Source: Christensenellaceae bacterium
Lineage (GTDB): Bacteria > Bacillota > Clostridia > Christensenellales > SZUA-584
Length of the DNA stretch: 8,977 bases
Assembly: GCA_012719815.1 (NCBI GenBank)
Contig: JAAXZP010000063.1
Location: forward strand, 1-8,977
Direction: 5' to 3'
The notes under the pieces were generated by a model, which saw nothing but the letters and a program-made list of their open reading frames with translations, was not told the origin of the DNA and did not search any database. The translations under genes and the position numbers were made by a program. Position 1 is the first letter of the stretch; each line of letters opens with the position of its first letter. Positions 1 through 6,130 of this stretch are shown in pieces.

Positions 1-2
1 AG

Positions 3-60
3 GACAGGGTGACCGAGCGGCGTGTCCCAAAAACGCCGGGGCAGATAGGATTCTGGGAAT
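3..60 (+). CDS. possible 3' end of an upstream gene (partial)
   Basis: A frame open from the left edge ends in TAG at 58-60. Its 19 residues finish ...PGQIGFWE, and 13 of 19 third codon positions are G or C, as in the other GC-rich genes here. A second frame (2-124) is also open from the edge but has weaker GC3 bias. No family can be assigned from so short a piece, and it may be chance. Confidence 0.3.
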
Positions 61-93
61 AGAGGCTTTCAATATCGCACTTTTCGGGTGTGA

Positions 94-106
94 CGCATAT
101 TATGCG
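94..106. promoter_or_regulatory. 13-bp perfect palindrome upstream of the VOC gene, possible operator or -10 region
   Basis: CGCATA-T-TATGCG is a perfect palindrome centred on base 100, about 50 bp before the VOC start codon. It contains TATTAT (98-103), which could serve as a -10 box, but no good -35 is visible 16-18 bp upstream. A regulator binding here would overlap such a promoter. This is inference from symmetry only. Confidence 0.25.
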
Positions 107-155
107 GGCTTCTGCGCAAAATAGGCATCTGAAACCGTCATGAAAGGAGCCTCAT

Positions 156-533
156 ATGAAAAGGATCACACCCGACATCACGTTGGACGACTGCGCGAAG
201 AAGCTGGAGTATTACCAAAAGGTGTTCGGCGGGGAGCTGAAGAACATCAGGAAAACGCCGAGCGGGGAAATCATGCACGCGGAGCTGCACATCAAGCCCG
301 ACCTGGTGCTGTTTTTCCACGACAAGTTCAGCTACGCCGGGGACATGGTGTACGGCAGCGTCGGGCTGGTGATTGAAACGGAGACGGAGGCCGAGCTCAA
401 CTGGATGTATAACGCGCTCAAGGAGGACGGCGGCGTCCGGTATGAGCTGCAGAAGACGGACTGGGGCGCGCTCCACGCCGTGGTGGAGGACAAGCACAGC
501 GTCATCTGGTCGCTGAACTACATGCTGGCATAA
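156..533 (+). CDS. VOC superfamily protein, PhnB-like (glyoxalase/bleomycin-resistance fold)
   Basis: A 125-residue protein, the usual length for single-domain PhnB-like VOC proteins. Family features include the N-terminal block AKKLEYYQKVFGGEL (about residues 14-28), GEIMHAELHI (37-46), LVLFFHD (50-56) and a C-terminal stretch around WGALHAVVEDKHSVIWSLNY (103-122), matching the WG...V.DK.GV.W pattern. PhnB-like proteins are cytoplasmic and usually dimeric, and most have no known substrate. The ATG at 156 is chosen because AAAGGAG (143-149) sits 6 bases upstream. The gene stands alone: a hairpin terminator follows and the next gene has its own promoter. I do not assign metal ligands or an enzymatic activity. 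The fold is well supported and the function is unknown. Confidence 0.85.
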   Translation: MKRITPDITLDDCAKKLEYYQKVFGGELKNIRKTPSGEIMHAELHIKPDLVLFFHDKFSYAGDMVYGSVGLVIETETEAELNWMYNALKEDGGVRYELQKTDWGALHAVVEDKHSVIWSLNYMLA

Positions 534-551
534 CCCTGCAATTTCTCCGCA

Positions 552-576
552 GCCGGCCACAAAAGGCCGGCCTTTT
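552..576 (+). terminator. intrinsic terminator after the VOC gene
   Basis: GCCGGCC (552-558), loop ACAAAA, GGCCGGC (565-571), followed by C and TTTT. The perfect 7-bp GC stem begins 18 bases past the VOC stop codon. The T tract is short (4), and an overlapping 20-bp palindrome (559-578) would allow function on either strand. Confidence 0.7.
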
Positions 577-606
577 GTGATGCCCATTTTTCCCGCTGCT
601 AAAGGC

Positions 607-635
607 TGGAATGGCTGGAAGCCGTGTGCTATAAT
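607..635 (+). promoter_or_regulatory. extended -10 promoter for the aldo/keto reductase-like gene
   Basis: A perfect TATAAT (630-635) is preceded by TG at -15/-14 (TGCTATAAT). The -35 position at 17-bp spacing (607-612, TGGAAT) is poor, as is typical of extended -10 promoters. Transcription would start near 642, which excludes in-frame starts upstream of 672. The same TGCTATAAT string occurs before the lrgA homologue. Confidence 0.7.
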
Positions 636-671
636 CAAACGTATACAGATCAAGGCTGGAGGAGGGCACCC

Positions 672-1805
672 ATGGAATACAGGGAACTGGGGAACAGCGG
701 CATCAAGGTCAGCGCGGTGGGCATGGGCGGCGAATACCTGGAATACACAGACAGGGACACGGTGATCCGCACCCTGCACCGGGCCATGGAGCTGGGTGTC
801 AACATACTCGACATATTCATGTCCAATCCCGAAGTCCGGACGAACATCGGCCTGGCGCTCAAGGGCCGGCGCGGGGACATGATCATACAGGGGCATGTCT
901 GCTCGGTCTGGGAAAACGGCCAGTACGCAAGAACGCGCGACTTAGGCAAGAGCAAGCTCTTTTTGGAGGACCTGCTCGAGCGGCTGCAGACGGACTATAT
1001 CGACATCGGCATGCTGCACTACGTGGACACGGCGGAGGACTGGAAACAGGCGCAGGAGAGCGGCGTGCTGGACTACATGCTAAAGCTCAAAAATGAGGGG
1101 CGCTTCCGCATGCTGGGCGTCAGCTCCCACGACCCTGCCGTCGCGATGCAGATGGTGGAAACCGGCCTGTTTTCGGTGCTGATGTTCAGCATCAACCCGT
1201 CTTTCGACCTGGTGTACGGCAGGAGGGACATCAACGACATTTTCGAAAACGACGATATTCCCGACCACCTGAACATCGACGCGGACCGCGCCCGGCTGTA
1301 TGCGCTGTGCGAAGAGAAGGACGTGGGCATCACCGTGATGAAGGCGCTGGGCGCGGGGCGGCTGCTGCGCGCGGAAACCTCGCCGTTCAAGGTGCCCATG
1401 ACGGTGAATCAGTGTATCCATTACGCGCTCGCGCGGCCGGCGGTGAGCAGCGTTCTCATCGGCGCGGGCTCGGTGGAGGAGATCGAGGAGGCGGTCGCGT
1501 ACTGCGACGCCACGGAAGTAGAGCGCGATTTCACCGGCATATACGGGCATATCGGCGCGGCGGAGAAAAGCTGCCTGTACTGCAACCACTGCCTGCCCTG
1601 CCCCAGGCATATCAACGTAGCCGGCGTAACGCGGCTTTTGGACGAGGGCAGAATCGGTATGACCGCGGCGATTCGGGAAAGCTATGCGGCGCTGGACGCA
1701 AAAGCGTCGGCGTGCGTCGAATGCGGCGCGTGCGAAAAGCGGTGCCCGTTCGGCGTGAAGGTCATAAAAAGTATGCGCGATGCGGCACAGATGTTTGAAA
1801 GCTGA
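672..1805 (+). CDS. aldo/keto reductase-fold protein with C-terminal 4Fe-4S ferredoxin domain
   Basis: A 377-residue protein with an aldo/keto reductase TIM barrel (about 1-285) followed by a ferredoxin-like tail. The tail has C301-C304-C307-C310-P (CX2CX2CX2CP) and C348-C351-C354-C358-P (CX2CX2CX3CP), enough ligands for two [4Fe-4S] clusters. The ATG at 672 has GGAGGAGGG (658-666) 5 bases upstream and lies downstream of the promoter. An upstream in-frame codon at 624 would precede the -10 box. The architecture matches the COG1453-type Fe-S aldo/keto reductase-related proteins of anaerobes, presumed cytoplasmic oxidoreductases linked to ferredoxin-like electron transfer. Of the usual catalytic tetrad, Asp47 and His116 (MLHYVD) align, but the Tyr position is in DIFMSNPE (near Asn52) and the Lys position is His75 (IIQGHV). 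Classical NAD(P)H carbonyl reduction is therefore doubtful and the substrate is unknown. Confidence 0.88.
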   Translation: MEYRELGNSGIKVSAVGMGGEYLEYTDRDTVIRTLHRAMELGVNILDIFMSNPEVRTNIGLALKGRRGDMIIQGHVCSVWENGQYARTRDLGKSKLFLEDLLERLQTDYIDIGMLHYVDTAEDWKQAQESGVLDYMLKLKNEGRFRMLGVSSHDPAVAMQMVETGLFSVLMFSINPSFDLVYGRRDINDIFENDDIPDHLNIDADRARLYALCEEKDVGITVMKALGAGRLLRAETSPFKVPMTVNQCIHYALARPAVSSVLIGAGSVEEIEEAVAYCDATEVERDFTGIYGHIGAAEKSCLYCNHCLPCPRHINVAGVTRLLDEGRIGMTAAIRESYAALDAKASACVECGACEKRCPFGVKVIKSMRDAAQMFES

Positions 1806-1812
1806 CAAGATG

Positions 1813-1840
1813 AAAAAAGCCGGTACGCCGGGCTTTATTA
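1813..1840. terminator. bidirectional intrinsic terminator between convergent genes
   Basis: AAAGCCGG (1816-1823), loop TACG, CCGGGCTTT (1828-1836) with one bulged G. An A run lies to the left and a T-rich stretch to the right, so the hairpin can stop transcripts from both sides. It sits in the 45-bp gap between the aldo/keto reductase-like stop codon and the ABC transporter stop codon. Confidence 0.7.
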
Positions 1841-1850
1841 TATTGCCACG

Positions 1851-3593
1851 CTATTCCCTGAACTGGCTGTGGTACAGCTGCGCGTACATGCCGCCCTTCT
1901 GAAGCAGCTGCTCGTGCGTGCCGCGCTCGACGACGCCGTCCTCGTCGATCACGATGATTTCGTCGGCGTTTTTGACCGTGGACAGCCGGTGCGCGATCAC
2001 GATGGTGGTGCGGCCCCTGGCCAGTTCCTCGAAGCTCTGCTGTATGCGCGCTTCCGTCACGGTATCCAGCGCGGATGTCGCCTCGTCCAGTATCAGGATG
2101 GGCGGGTTCTTGAGGAATATGCGCGCGATGGCGATGCGCTGCTTCTGTCCGCCGGACAGCCGCACGCCGCGTTCGCCCACCTGCGTATCGTAGCCGTGCT
2201 CCATCTCCATGATGGCGTCGTGGATTTCCGCCTTTTTGGCCGCTTCGATGATCTCCTCGTCCGTCGCGTCGATGCGGCCGTAGCGGATGTTCTCGCGCAC
2301 GGTGCCCGCAAACAGGAACACGTCCTGCGACACGATGCCGATGTTGCGGCGCAGCGACAGCAGCGTGACGTCCCGGATGTCGTGGCCGTCGATGGTGATG
2401 CGGCCGCTGTCCGTCTCGTAAAAGCGCGGTATCAGGTGGCACAGCGTGGTCTTGCCGCCGCCCGAGGGGCCCACCAGCGCCAGCGTCTTACCCGCCTCGA
2501 TGGTGAGGGAGAGGTCCTTGAGCACCCGCGTGTGGTCGTTGTACGAGAAGCTGACGTTCTCAAAGGCGATGCGCCCCTTGATGTTCGTAAGTTCAACAGC
2601 GCCCGGCTTGTCGGCGATCTCCGGCTGCTCGGCCATCAGCTCGCGGAAACGCGAAAAGCCCGCCGCGCCCGCTGCGAACGCCTCCATGAACGACGTCAGC
2701 CGCCGGATGGGCTGCAGGAATATGCCCACGTACAGCGTGAACGTCACAAGGCCCACGTAGTCGAACCGGCCCGACATGATGAGGCCGCCGCCCACCGCGA
2801 TCACGGCGTCGGAAAACAGGTTGGTGAACACGCCCATGCCGGAGAGGAAAATGCCCATGGATTTGTAGAAGTCGCTCTTGGACCGCTTGAAACGCTCGTT
2901 GTTCTCGGTGAACTTTTCCACCTCGTAGTCTTCGTTGGTGAACGCTTTGGCCACGCGCGCGCCGGATATGCTGGATTCCAGCCCGGCGTTGATGCCCGCG
3001 GTTTTCTCCTTGAGCTGACGGGATGCGGACATCATGCGGCGGCGCAGCAGCAGCACGAATGCCACGCCCACCGGCACCAGCACGATGAGCACAAGCGCCA
3101 GCGGCCAGCTGATTGTCAGCATCACGGCGAAAGCGCCCAGTATTGTGGCCAGCGAAATAAGCAGGTCCTCCGGGCCGTGGTGCGCGAGTTCTGTGATTTC
3201 AAACAGGTCGTTGGTCATGCGGGACATCAGTTGCCCGGTGCGGTGCCTGTCGAAAAAGCTGAACGACATCTTCTGCAGGTGCGTGAACAGGTCGCGCCGC
3301 ATGTCGGCTTCCATGCGCACGCCCTGCGTGTGCCCCCAGTAGGTGACGATGTACTCAAACACGCCGCGCAGAAGGTACGCCAGCACCAGCGCGCCCATCA
3401 CGGCGAAGAACACGCCGAACTGCTTGCCGGGCAGCAGGCTGGTCATTGCGTACCGCGACACGACGGGGAACGACAGGTCTATGGCGGCGATCATCAGCGC
3501 GCACGCCATGTCCAGCGCGAAAAGGCCCCTGTGCGGGCGGTAGTACGATATGAACTGGCGGCCGGCGCCGCGCGCGGCTCGGTCTTTCTTCAT
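1851..3593 (-). CDS. ABC exporter half-transporter (fused membrane and ATPase domains, MsbA/MDR-like)
   Basis: A 580-residue protein with a six-helix exporter domain (about 15-320) followed by an ATPase domain (about 340-575). ATPase motifs are Walker A GPSGGGKT (375-382), Q-loop Q423 in SQDVFLF, signature LSGGQ (479-483), Walker B ILILDEA (499-505) and switch H535 in IAHRLST. All key residues are intact. Length and order match half-size type IV ABC exporters (MsbA, BmrA and Sav1866-like) that dimerise in the cytoplasmic membrane to export lipids, drugs or peptides. The sequence does not identify the substrate. The start is the ATG at 3593 with CAGGAG 6 bases upstream. An in-frame TTG at 3608 lies before that site and is rejected. 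No second half-transporter gene is adjacent, which suggests a homodimer. The gene is divergent from the lrgA homologue and convergent with the aldo/keto reductase-like gene. Confidence 0.93.
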   Translation of the reverse strand: MKKDRAARGAGRQFISYYRPHRGLFALDMACALMIAAIDLSFPVVSRYAMTSLLPGKQFGVFFAVMGALVLAYLLRGVFEYIVTYWGHTQGVRMEADMRRDLFTHLQKMSFSFFDRHRTGQLMSRMTNDLFEITELAHHGPEDLLISLATILGAFAVMLTISWPLALVLIVLVPVGVAFVLLLRRRMMSASRQLKEKTAGINAGLESSISGARVAKAFTNEDYEVEKFTENNERFKRSKSDFYKSMGIFLSGMGVFTNLFSDAVIAVGGGLIMSGRFDYVGLVTFTLYVGIFLQPIRRLTSFMEAFAAGAAGFSRFRELMAEQPEIADKPGAVELTNIKGRIAFENVSFSYNDHTRVLKDLSLTIEAGKTLALVGPSGGGKTTLCHLIPRFYETDSGRITIDGHDIRDVTLLSLRRNIGIVSQDVFLFAGTVRENIRYGRIDATDEEIIEAAKKAEIHDAIMEMEHGYDTQVGERGVRLSGGQKQRIAIARIFLKNPPILILDEATSALDTVTEARIQQSFEELARGRTTIVIAHRLSTVKNADEIIVIDEDGVVERGTHEQLLQKGGMYAQLYHSQFRE

Positions 3594-3634
3594 GGCTGCT
3601 CCTGACAACAGTTTAGGGGCAGATGCCCGCAGAT

Positions 3635-3663
3635 ATTATACTGCCCCGTGAGGCAAAAGTCAC
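3635..3663 (-). promoter_or_regulatory. sigma-A-type promoter for the ABC exporter
   Basis: On the minus strand, a perfect TATAAT (3640-3635) lies 17 bp after GTGACT (3663-3658), which matches 4 of 6 bases of TTGACA. The start would be near 3628, giving a leader of about 35 bases before the ATG at 3593. Confidence 0.6.
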
Positions 3664-3696
3664 CCCTCGCCCCGGTAGGCTTAACGCCCGATAGAT

Positions 3697-3715
3697 GCTA
3701 TAATAGCCGTATAAT
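3697..3715 (+). promoter_or_regulatory. promoter region of the lrgA-lrgB pair, two tandem TATAAT boxes
   Basis: TATAAT occurs at 3699-3704, inside TGCTATAAT and so extended -10, and again at 3710-3715, 11 bases on. Neither has a convincing -35; TTAACG (3681-3686) is wrongly spaced for both. The first box is the likelier one, with a start near 3711 and a leader of about 25 bases. The second box may be an alternative start. Confidence 0.6.
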
Positions 3716-3735
3716 CACAACAGGGGTTTATTACC

Positions 3736-4095
3736 ATGAAGTATCTGTTTCAGGCGGCGGTGATCATGGCGGTAACGCTTGCCGGAGAGCTGATGCACAT
3801 CATCATCCCGCTGCCCATACCGGCCGGCATATACGGGCTTATCATCATGCTGGCGTGCCTGAAGCTGCGCGTCATCAGGCTGGAACACGTGGAGGAAACC
3901 GGCGCGTTTCTGCTGGAGATCATGCCGGTGCTGTTCATACCCGCGGCGGTGGGGCTGATTACCGCATGGGGGGAGCTTCAGGCGATGCTGGTGCCCCTGG
4001 TCGTGATTGCCGTGGTGACGACGTATATCGTGGTGGCGGCCACGGGCTGGACGGCGCAGCTGGCGATGAAAAAGGGTAAGCGTGACGGGAAATGA
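3736..4095 (+). CDS. CidA/LrgA family membrane protein
   Basis: A 119-residue, four-helix membrane protein, the normal size for the family. Diagnostic blocks are IPLPIPAGIYGLIIMLACLK (24-43), corresponding to the P.PIPG.i.G..LL motif, and EETGAFLLEIMPVLFIPAAVGLI (53-75). The tail is basic. Founding members in Staphylococcus were described as holin-like modulators of murein hydrolase activity. More recent work on bacterial and plastid homologues points to pyruvate or glycolate/glycerate transport together with the LrgB partner. AGGGG (3722-3726) lies 9 bases before the ATG. The stop overlaps the lrgB start (ATGA), so the pair is translationally coupled. No LytSR-like two-component genes are in the window. 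The choice between cidA and lrgA cannot be made from sequence. Confidence 0.88.
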   Translation: MKYLFQAAVIMAVTLAGELMHIIIPLPIPAGIYGLIIMLACLKLRVIRLEHVEETGAFLLEIMPVLFIPAAVGLITAWGELQAMLVPLVVIAVVTTYIVVAATGWTAQLAMKKGKRDGK

Positions 4096-4784
4096 AAGAC
4101 GCTTTCGTGAATTCGATATACTTCGGGATTGTGCTCAGCCTGGCGGCATACGCGCTGGGCGTGTGGCTGAAGAAGAAAACCAAGACGGACTTCGTGAACC
4201 CGCTGCTGGTGGCGATAATCGTCACCATCGGCGTGCTGCTGCTGTTCGACATCGACTACGCCAGCTTCAACGAGGGCGGCAAATACATATCGTATCTGCT
4301 GACACCCGCGACGGTGTGCCTTGCGATACCGATGTACAAGCAGCTCCAACTGCTTAAGGCATACAGGAAGGCCGTGGTGTTTGGGCTGCTGGCGGGCGTG
4401 CTGGCGAGTCTCATCAGCGTGCTGGGGCTGTCGGTATTGTTCGGCCTGACGCACCGGCAGTACGTGACGCTGCTGCCCAAGTCCATCACGACGGCCATCG
4501 GCCTCGGCGTGTCGGAGGAGCTGGGCGGCTTGCCCGCCATCACCGTAGCGGTCATCCTCATCACCGGCCTTCTCGGCAACGTGACGGCGCAGGGCTTTTG
4601 CCGCCTGGTGCGCATCAAGGACCCGGTGGCGGTGGGGCTGGCCATCGGCACGTCGTCGCACGCGCTGGGAACGGCCAAGGCGCTGGAAATCGGCGAGGTG
4701 CAGGGCGCGATGAGCAGCCTTGCCATCGTGGCGGCCGGTTTGCTGACGGCGGTGGGGGCGTCGATGTTTGCGATGCTGTGGTAA
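4092..4784 (+). CDS. LrgB/CidB family membrane protein
   Basis: A 230-residue polytopic membrane protein (about 7 hydrophobic segments), typical of the family. Signatures are LLTPATVCLAIPMYKQ (70-85), the LLPKSITTAIGLGVSEELGG block (127-146) and IGTSSHALGTAKALEIGEVQGAMSSLA (186-212), with the conserved HA.GTA.A.E..GA.SSLA. It forms the second part of the LrgA-LrgB system, now thought in several organisms to carry pyruvate or related small acids and historically linked to autolysis control. The ATG shares bases with the preceding stop (ATGA). The only visible ribosome binding site is the weak ACGGGA a few bases upstream, so reinitiation after lrgA is probable. No strong terminator follows before composition changes. 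Confidence 0.9.
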   Translation: MKDAFVNSIYFGIVLSLAAYALGVWLKKKTKTDFVNPLLVAIIVTIGVLLLFDIDYASFNEGGKYISYLLTPATVCLAIPMYKQLQLLKAYRKAVVFGLLAGVLASLISVLGLSVLFGLTHRQYVTLLPKSITTAIGLGVSEELGGLPAITVAVILITGLLGNVTAQGFCRLVRIKDPVAVGLAIGTSSHALGTAKALEIGEVQGAMSSLAIVAAGLLTAVGASMFAMLW

Positions 4785-4788
4785 ATCT

Positions 4789-4796
4789 TAGGGGAA
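4789..4796 (+). repeat. left copy of 8-bp direct repeat flanking the AT-rich gene
   Basis: TAGGGGAA lies 5 bases after the lrgB stop, and an identical copy is at 6048-6055. Both copies continue as NNNTTC. It could be a target-site duplication or an att-like core, but an 8-base match between two gaps of about 100 bases can also arise by chance. Confidence 0.3.
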
Positions 4797-4866
4797 TAAT
4801 TCAAGTACAAAAGCTAAAAAAAGCTATATTTTTTCGGACAACATGGATTATACTTCTTAAATATAG

Positions 4867-4872
4867 TATAAT
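4867..4872 (+). promoter_or_regulatory. -10 box of the TIR/NDT-like gene
   Basis: A perfect TATAAT in an AT-rich stretch. The -35 position at 17 bp (TGGATT, 4844-4849) matches weakly. Transcription would begin near 4879, just before or at the ATG at 4882, so it supports initiation at the GTG at 4903 instead. The gene therefore carries its own promoter and need not depend on lrgB read-through. Confidence 0.55.
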
Positions 4873-4902
4873 TTTACATATATGTATTTAGGAGGGACAA
4901 TT

Positions 4903-6009
4903 GTGGACAAGATAGATAATTCCAAAAATGGAGCGATTGAAATATCAATTGATGCGGCAGAAAATACCGAATCTTCTGGAAAAAAGAAAATACGAACAAT
5001 GAAGCCGGTTCGAGCTTTTCCCGCATATTCAATTAGAGAAGCTATGAAAATTCCTAAAGTACTTGAAGAGAAAAACGCGGGTAATCCTTGGGCTCCAGAA
5101 AATATAGCTGAGGTAATGGAAATTTCTTCAGCAAGTAATTCATTCTTTTATTTAACATCTGCATCTCGTGATTATGGATTTACAACTGGTACGAGTCGGG
5201 CAAAATCAATAGAATTGACATCACTTGGACGTAAGTTGGTATTTCCCGAATCTCCTGATGAAGAAAGAGAATGTATCTTGCAAGCTTTTCTCAACATCGA
5301 AGTTTTTAAAAGCGTTTACGAATATTATAATCAAGGGAGAAACTTACCAGAGGATAAATATTTATGTAATACCCTTCGTGAGACATTTTATATAGATAGC
5401 GCGCTACACGAAGATTTCTTGGTAATATTTAAAGATAATTTAAAACTGTTGGATGAAAAGGGTTGTTGTACAGCAAGCCGTTCTTATATAGTTTCTCCTA
5501 GCTCTCAAAATAGAATAGCTATTGAAAGTGAAAGTAGTAACTCAAATGTATTATTTGTAATAATGCCATTCACTGAAAAGACTGATGAATATCCTCGTGG
5601 TTACTTTGAAGAGGTATATAATAGTTTAATTGTTCCTGCGGCGGCGGATGCTGGATTTATAGCTAGGACAGCAAATCGGTCAGGCAGTGATGTAATACAT
5701 AGCACTATAGTGAGCGATATTTATAAATCTGAAATTATATTGGCAGACCTTACGGAGCATAACCCTAATGTACTGTTTGAATTGGGACTAGCAATTGCAT
5801 TCAGGAAAAAGGTTGCTCTGATTCGGGCGAAAGGAACTCCGGCAATTTTTGATGTTGACAATCTGATGAGGGTTTACGATTACGATAGGAATTTGTGGAA
5901 GTCAACAATCGAGAGAGATATACCAAATTTAAGTAATCACATAAAAGCTACTGTACAAAATGATACTCTATATTTGGATATTCTCTTAAAAAGCCAATTT
6001 GTAAAGTAA
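4903..6009 (+). CDS. AT-rich two-domain protein: winged-helix-like N-terminus plus TIR/NDT-like C-terminal domain (candidate defence effector)
   Basis: A 368-residue soluble protein with no membrane segment or signal peptide. Residues 1-33 are polar and probably disordered. Residues 38-118 look like a winged helix: a SIREAMKIPKVLEE helix, a NIAEVMEISSASNSFFYL recognition-like helix, then YGFTTG and IELTSLGRKLV. A helical linker spans 120-190. Residues 215-325 carry FVIMPF (218-223), then a helix, IILADLTEHNPNVLFELG (278-295) and KKVALIRAKG (302-311). This pattern is typical of TIR-like or nucleoside 2-deoxyribosyltransferase-like Rossmannoid domains, with Glu293 the likely catalytic residue. 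Such domains cleave or bind nucleotides and occur as effectors in anti-phage systems. The start is the GTG at 4903 with AGGAGGG 6 bases upstream; the ATG at 4882 precedes that site. Two 60-base rows of the gene hold 23 and 18 G+C, against 42 in a row of lrgB, so transfer is likely. Defence function is inferred. Confidence 0.8.
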   Translation: MDKIDNSKNGAIEISIDAAENTESSGKKKIRTMKPVRAFPAYSIREAMKIPKVLEEKNAGNPWAPENIAEVMEISSASNSFFYLTSASRDYGFTTGTSRAKSIELTSLGRKLVFPESPDEERECILQAFLNIEVFKSVYEYYNQGRNLPEDKYLCNTLRETFYIDSALHEDFLVIFKDNLKLLDEKGCCTASRSYIVSPSSQNRIAIESESSNSNVLFVIMPFTEKTDEYPRGYFEEVYNSLIVPAAADAGFIARTANRSGSDVIHSTIVSDIYKSEIILADLTEHNPNVLFELGLAIAFRKKVALIRAKGTPAIFDVDNLMRVYDYDRNLWKSTIERDIPNLSNHIKATVQNDTLYLDILLKSQFVK

Positions 6010-6130
6010 TAGGTTATTAGAGACAATCTCATTGACGGTTCACCCTCTAGGGGAAGTGTTCCAAAAAGTAGACTTCCAGGACATCGGCTAAATTGTAATG
6101 ACATAATGTTGTTAAAAGGAAGTGTTACCC
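6010..6130 (+). other. intergenic right flank of the AT-rich gene, with small inverted repeats
   Basis: This 121-base gap holds GAGA-CAA-TCTC (6020-6030), the right TAGGGGAA copy, and GGAAGT (6052-6057) paired with ACTTCC (6072-6077) over a 14-base loop. No T run follows either hairpin, so I see no clear terminator. A weak promoter for the next gene may be CATAAT (6102-6107) with a GGACA-containing -35 region near 6079. The ribosome binding site AAAGGAAG (6115-6122) serves the ATG at 6131. Confidence 0.35.
6048..6055 (+). repeat. right copy of 8-bp direct repeat flanking the AT-rich gene
   Basis: TAGGGGAA is identical to 4789-4796. If it is a duplication, the inserted segment would be 4797-6055, carrying the whole foreign gene and its promoter. 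The ends of that segment show no obvious terminal inverted repeat. Confidence 0.3.

Noticed and set aside
1869..3605. Long open frame (578 codons) on the plus strand opposite the ABC exporter
   Set aside because: It is antisense to a gene with every ABC motif intact. Its translation is rich in His, Arg, Gln and Ala with no recognisable motif, a normal artefact of GC-rich codon use.
4817..4834. A-run/T-run hairpin after lrgB as a terminator
   Set aside because: The stem would be only A-T pairs with no GC core, so stability is too low to call.
4882..4902. ATG at 4882 as start of the TIR/NDT-like gene
   Set aside because: The ribosome binding site AGGAGGG (4890-4896) lies inside this extension, 6 bases before the GTG at 4903, and the -10 box at 4867-4872 would leave almost no leader.
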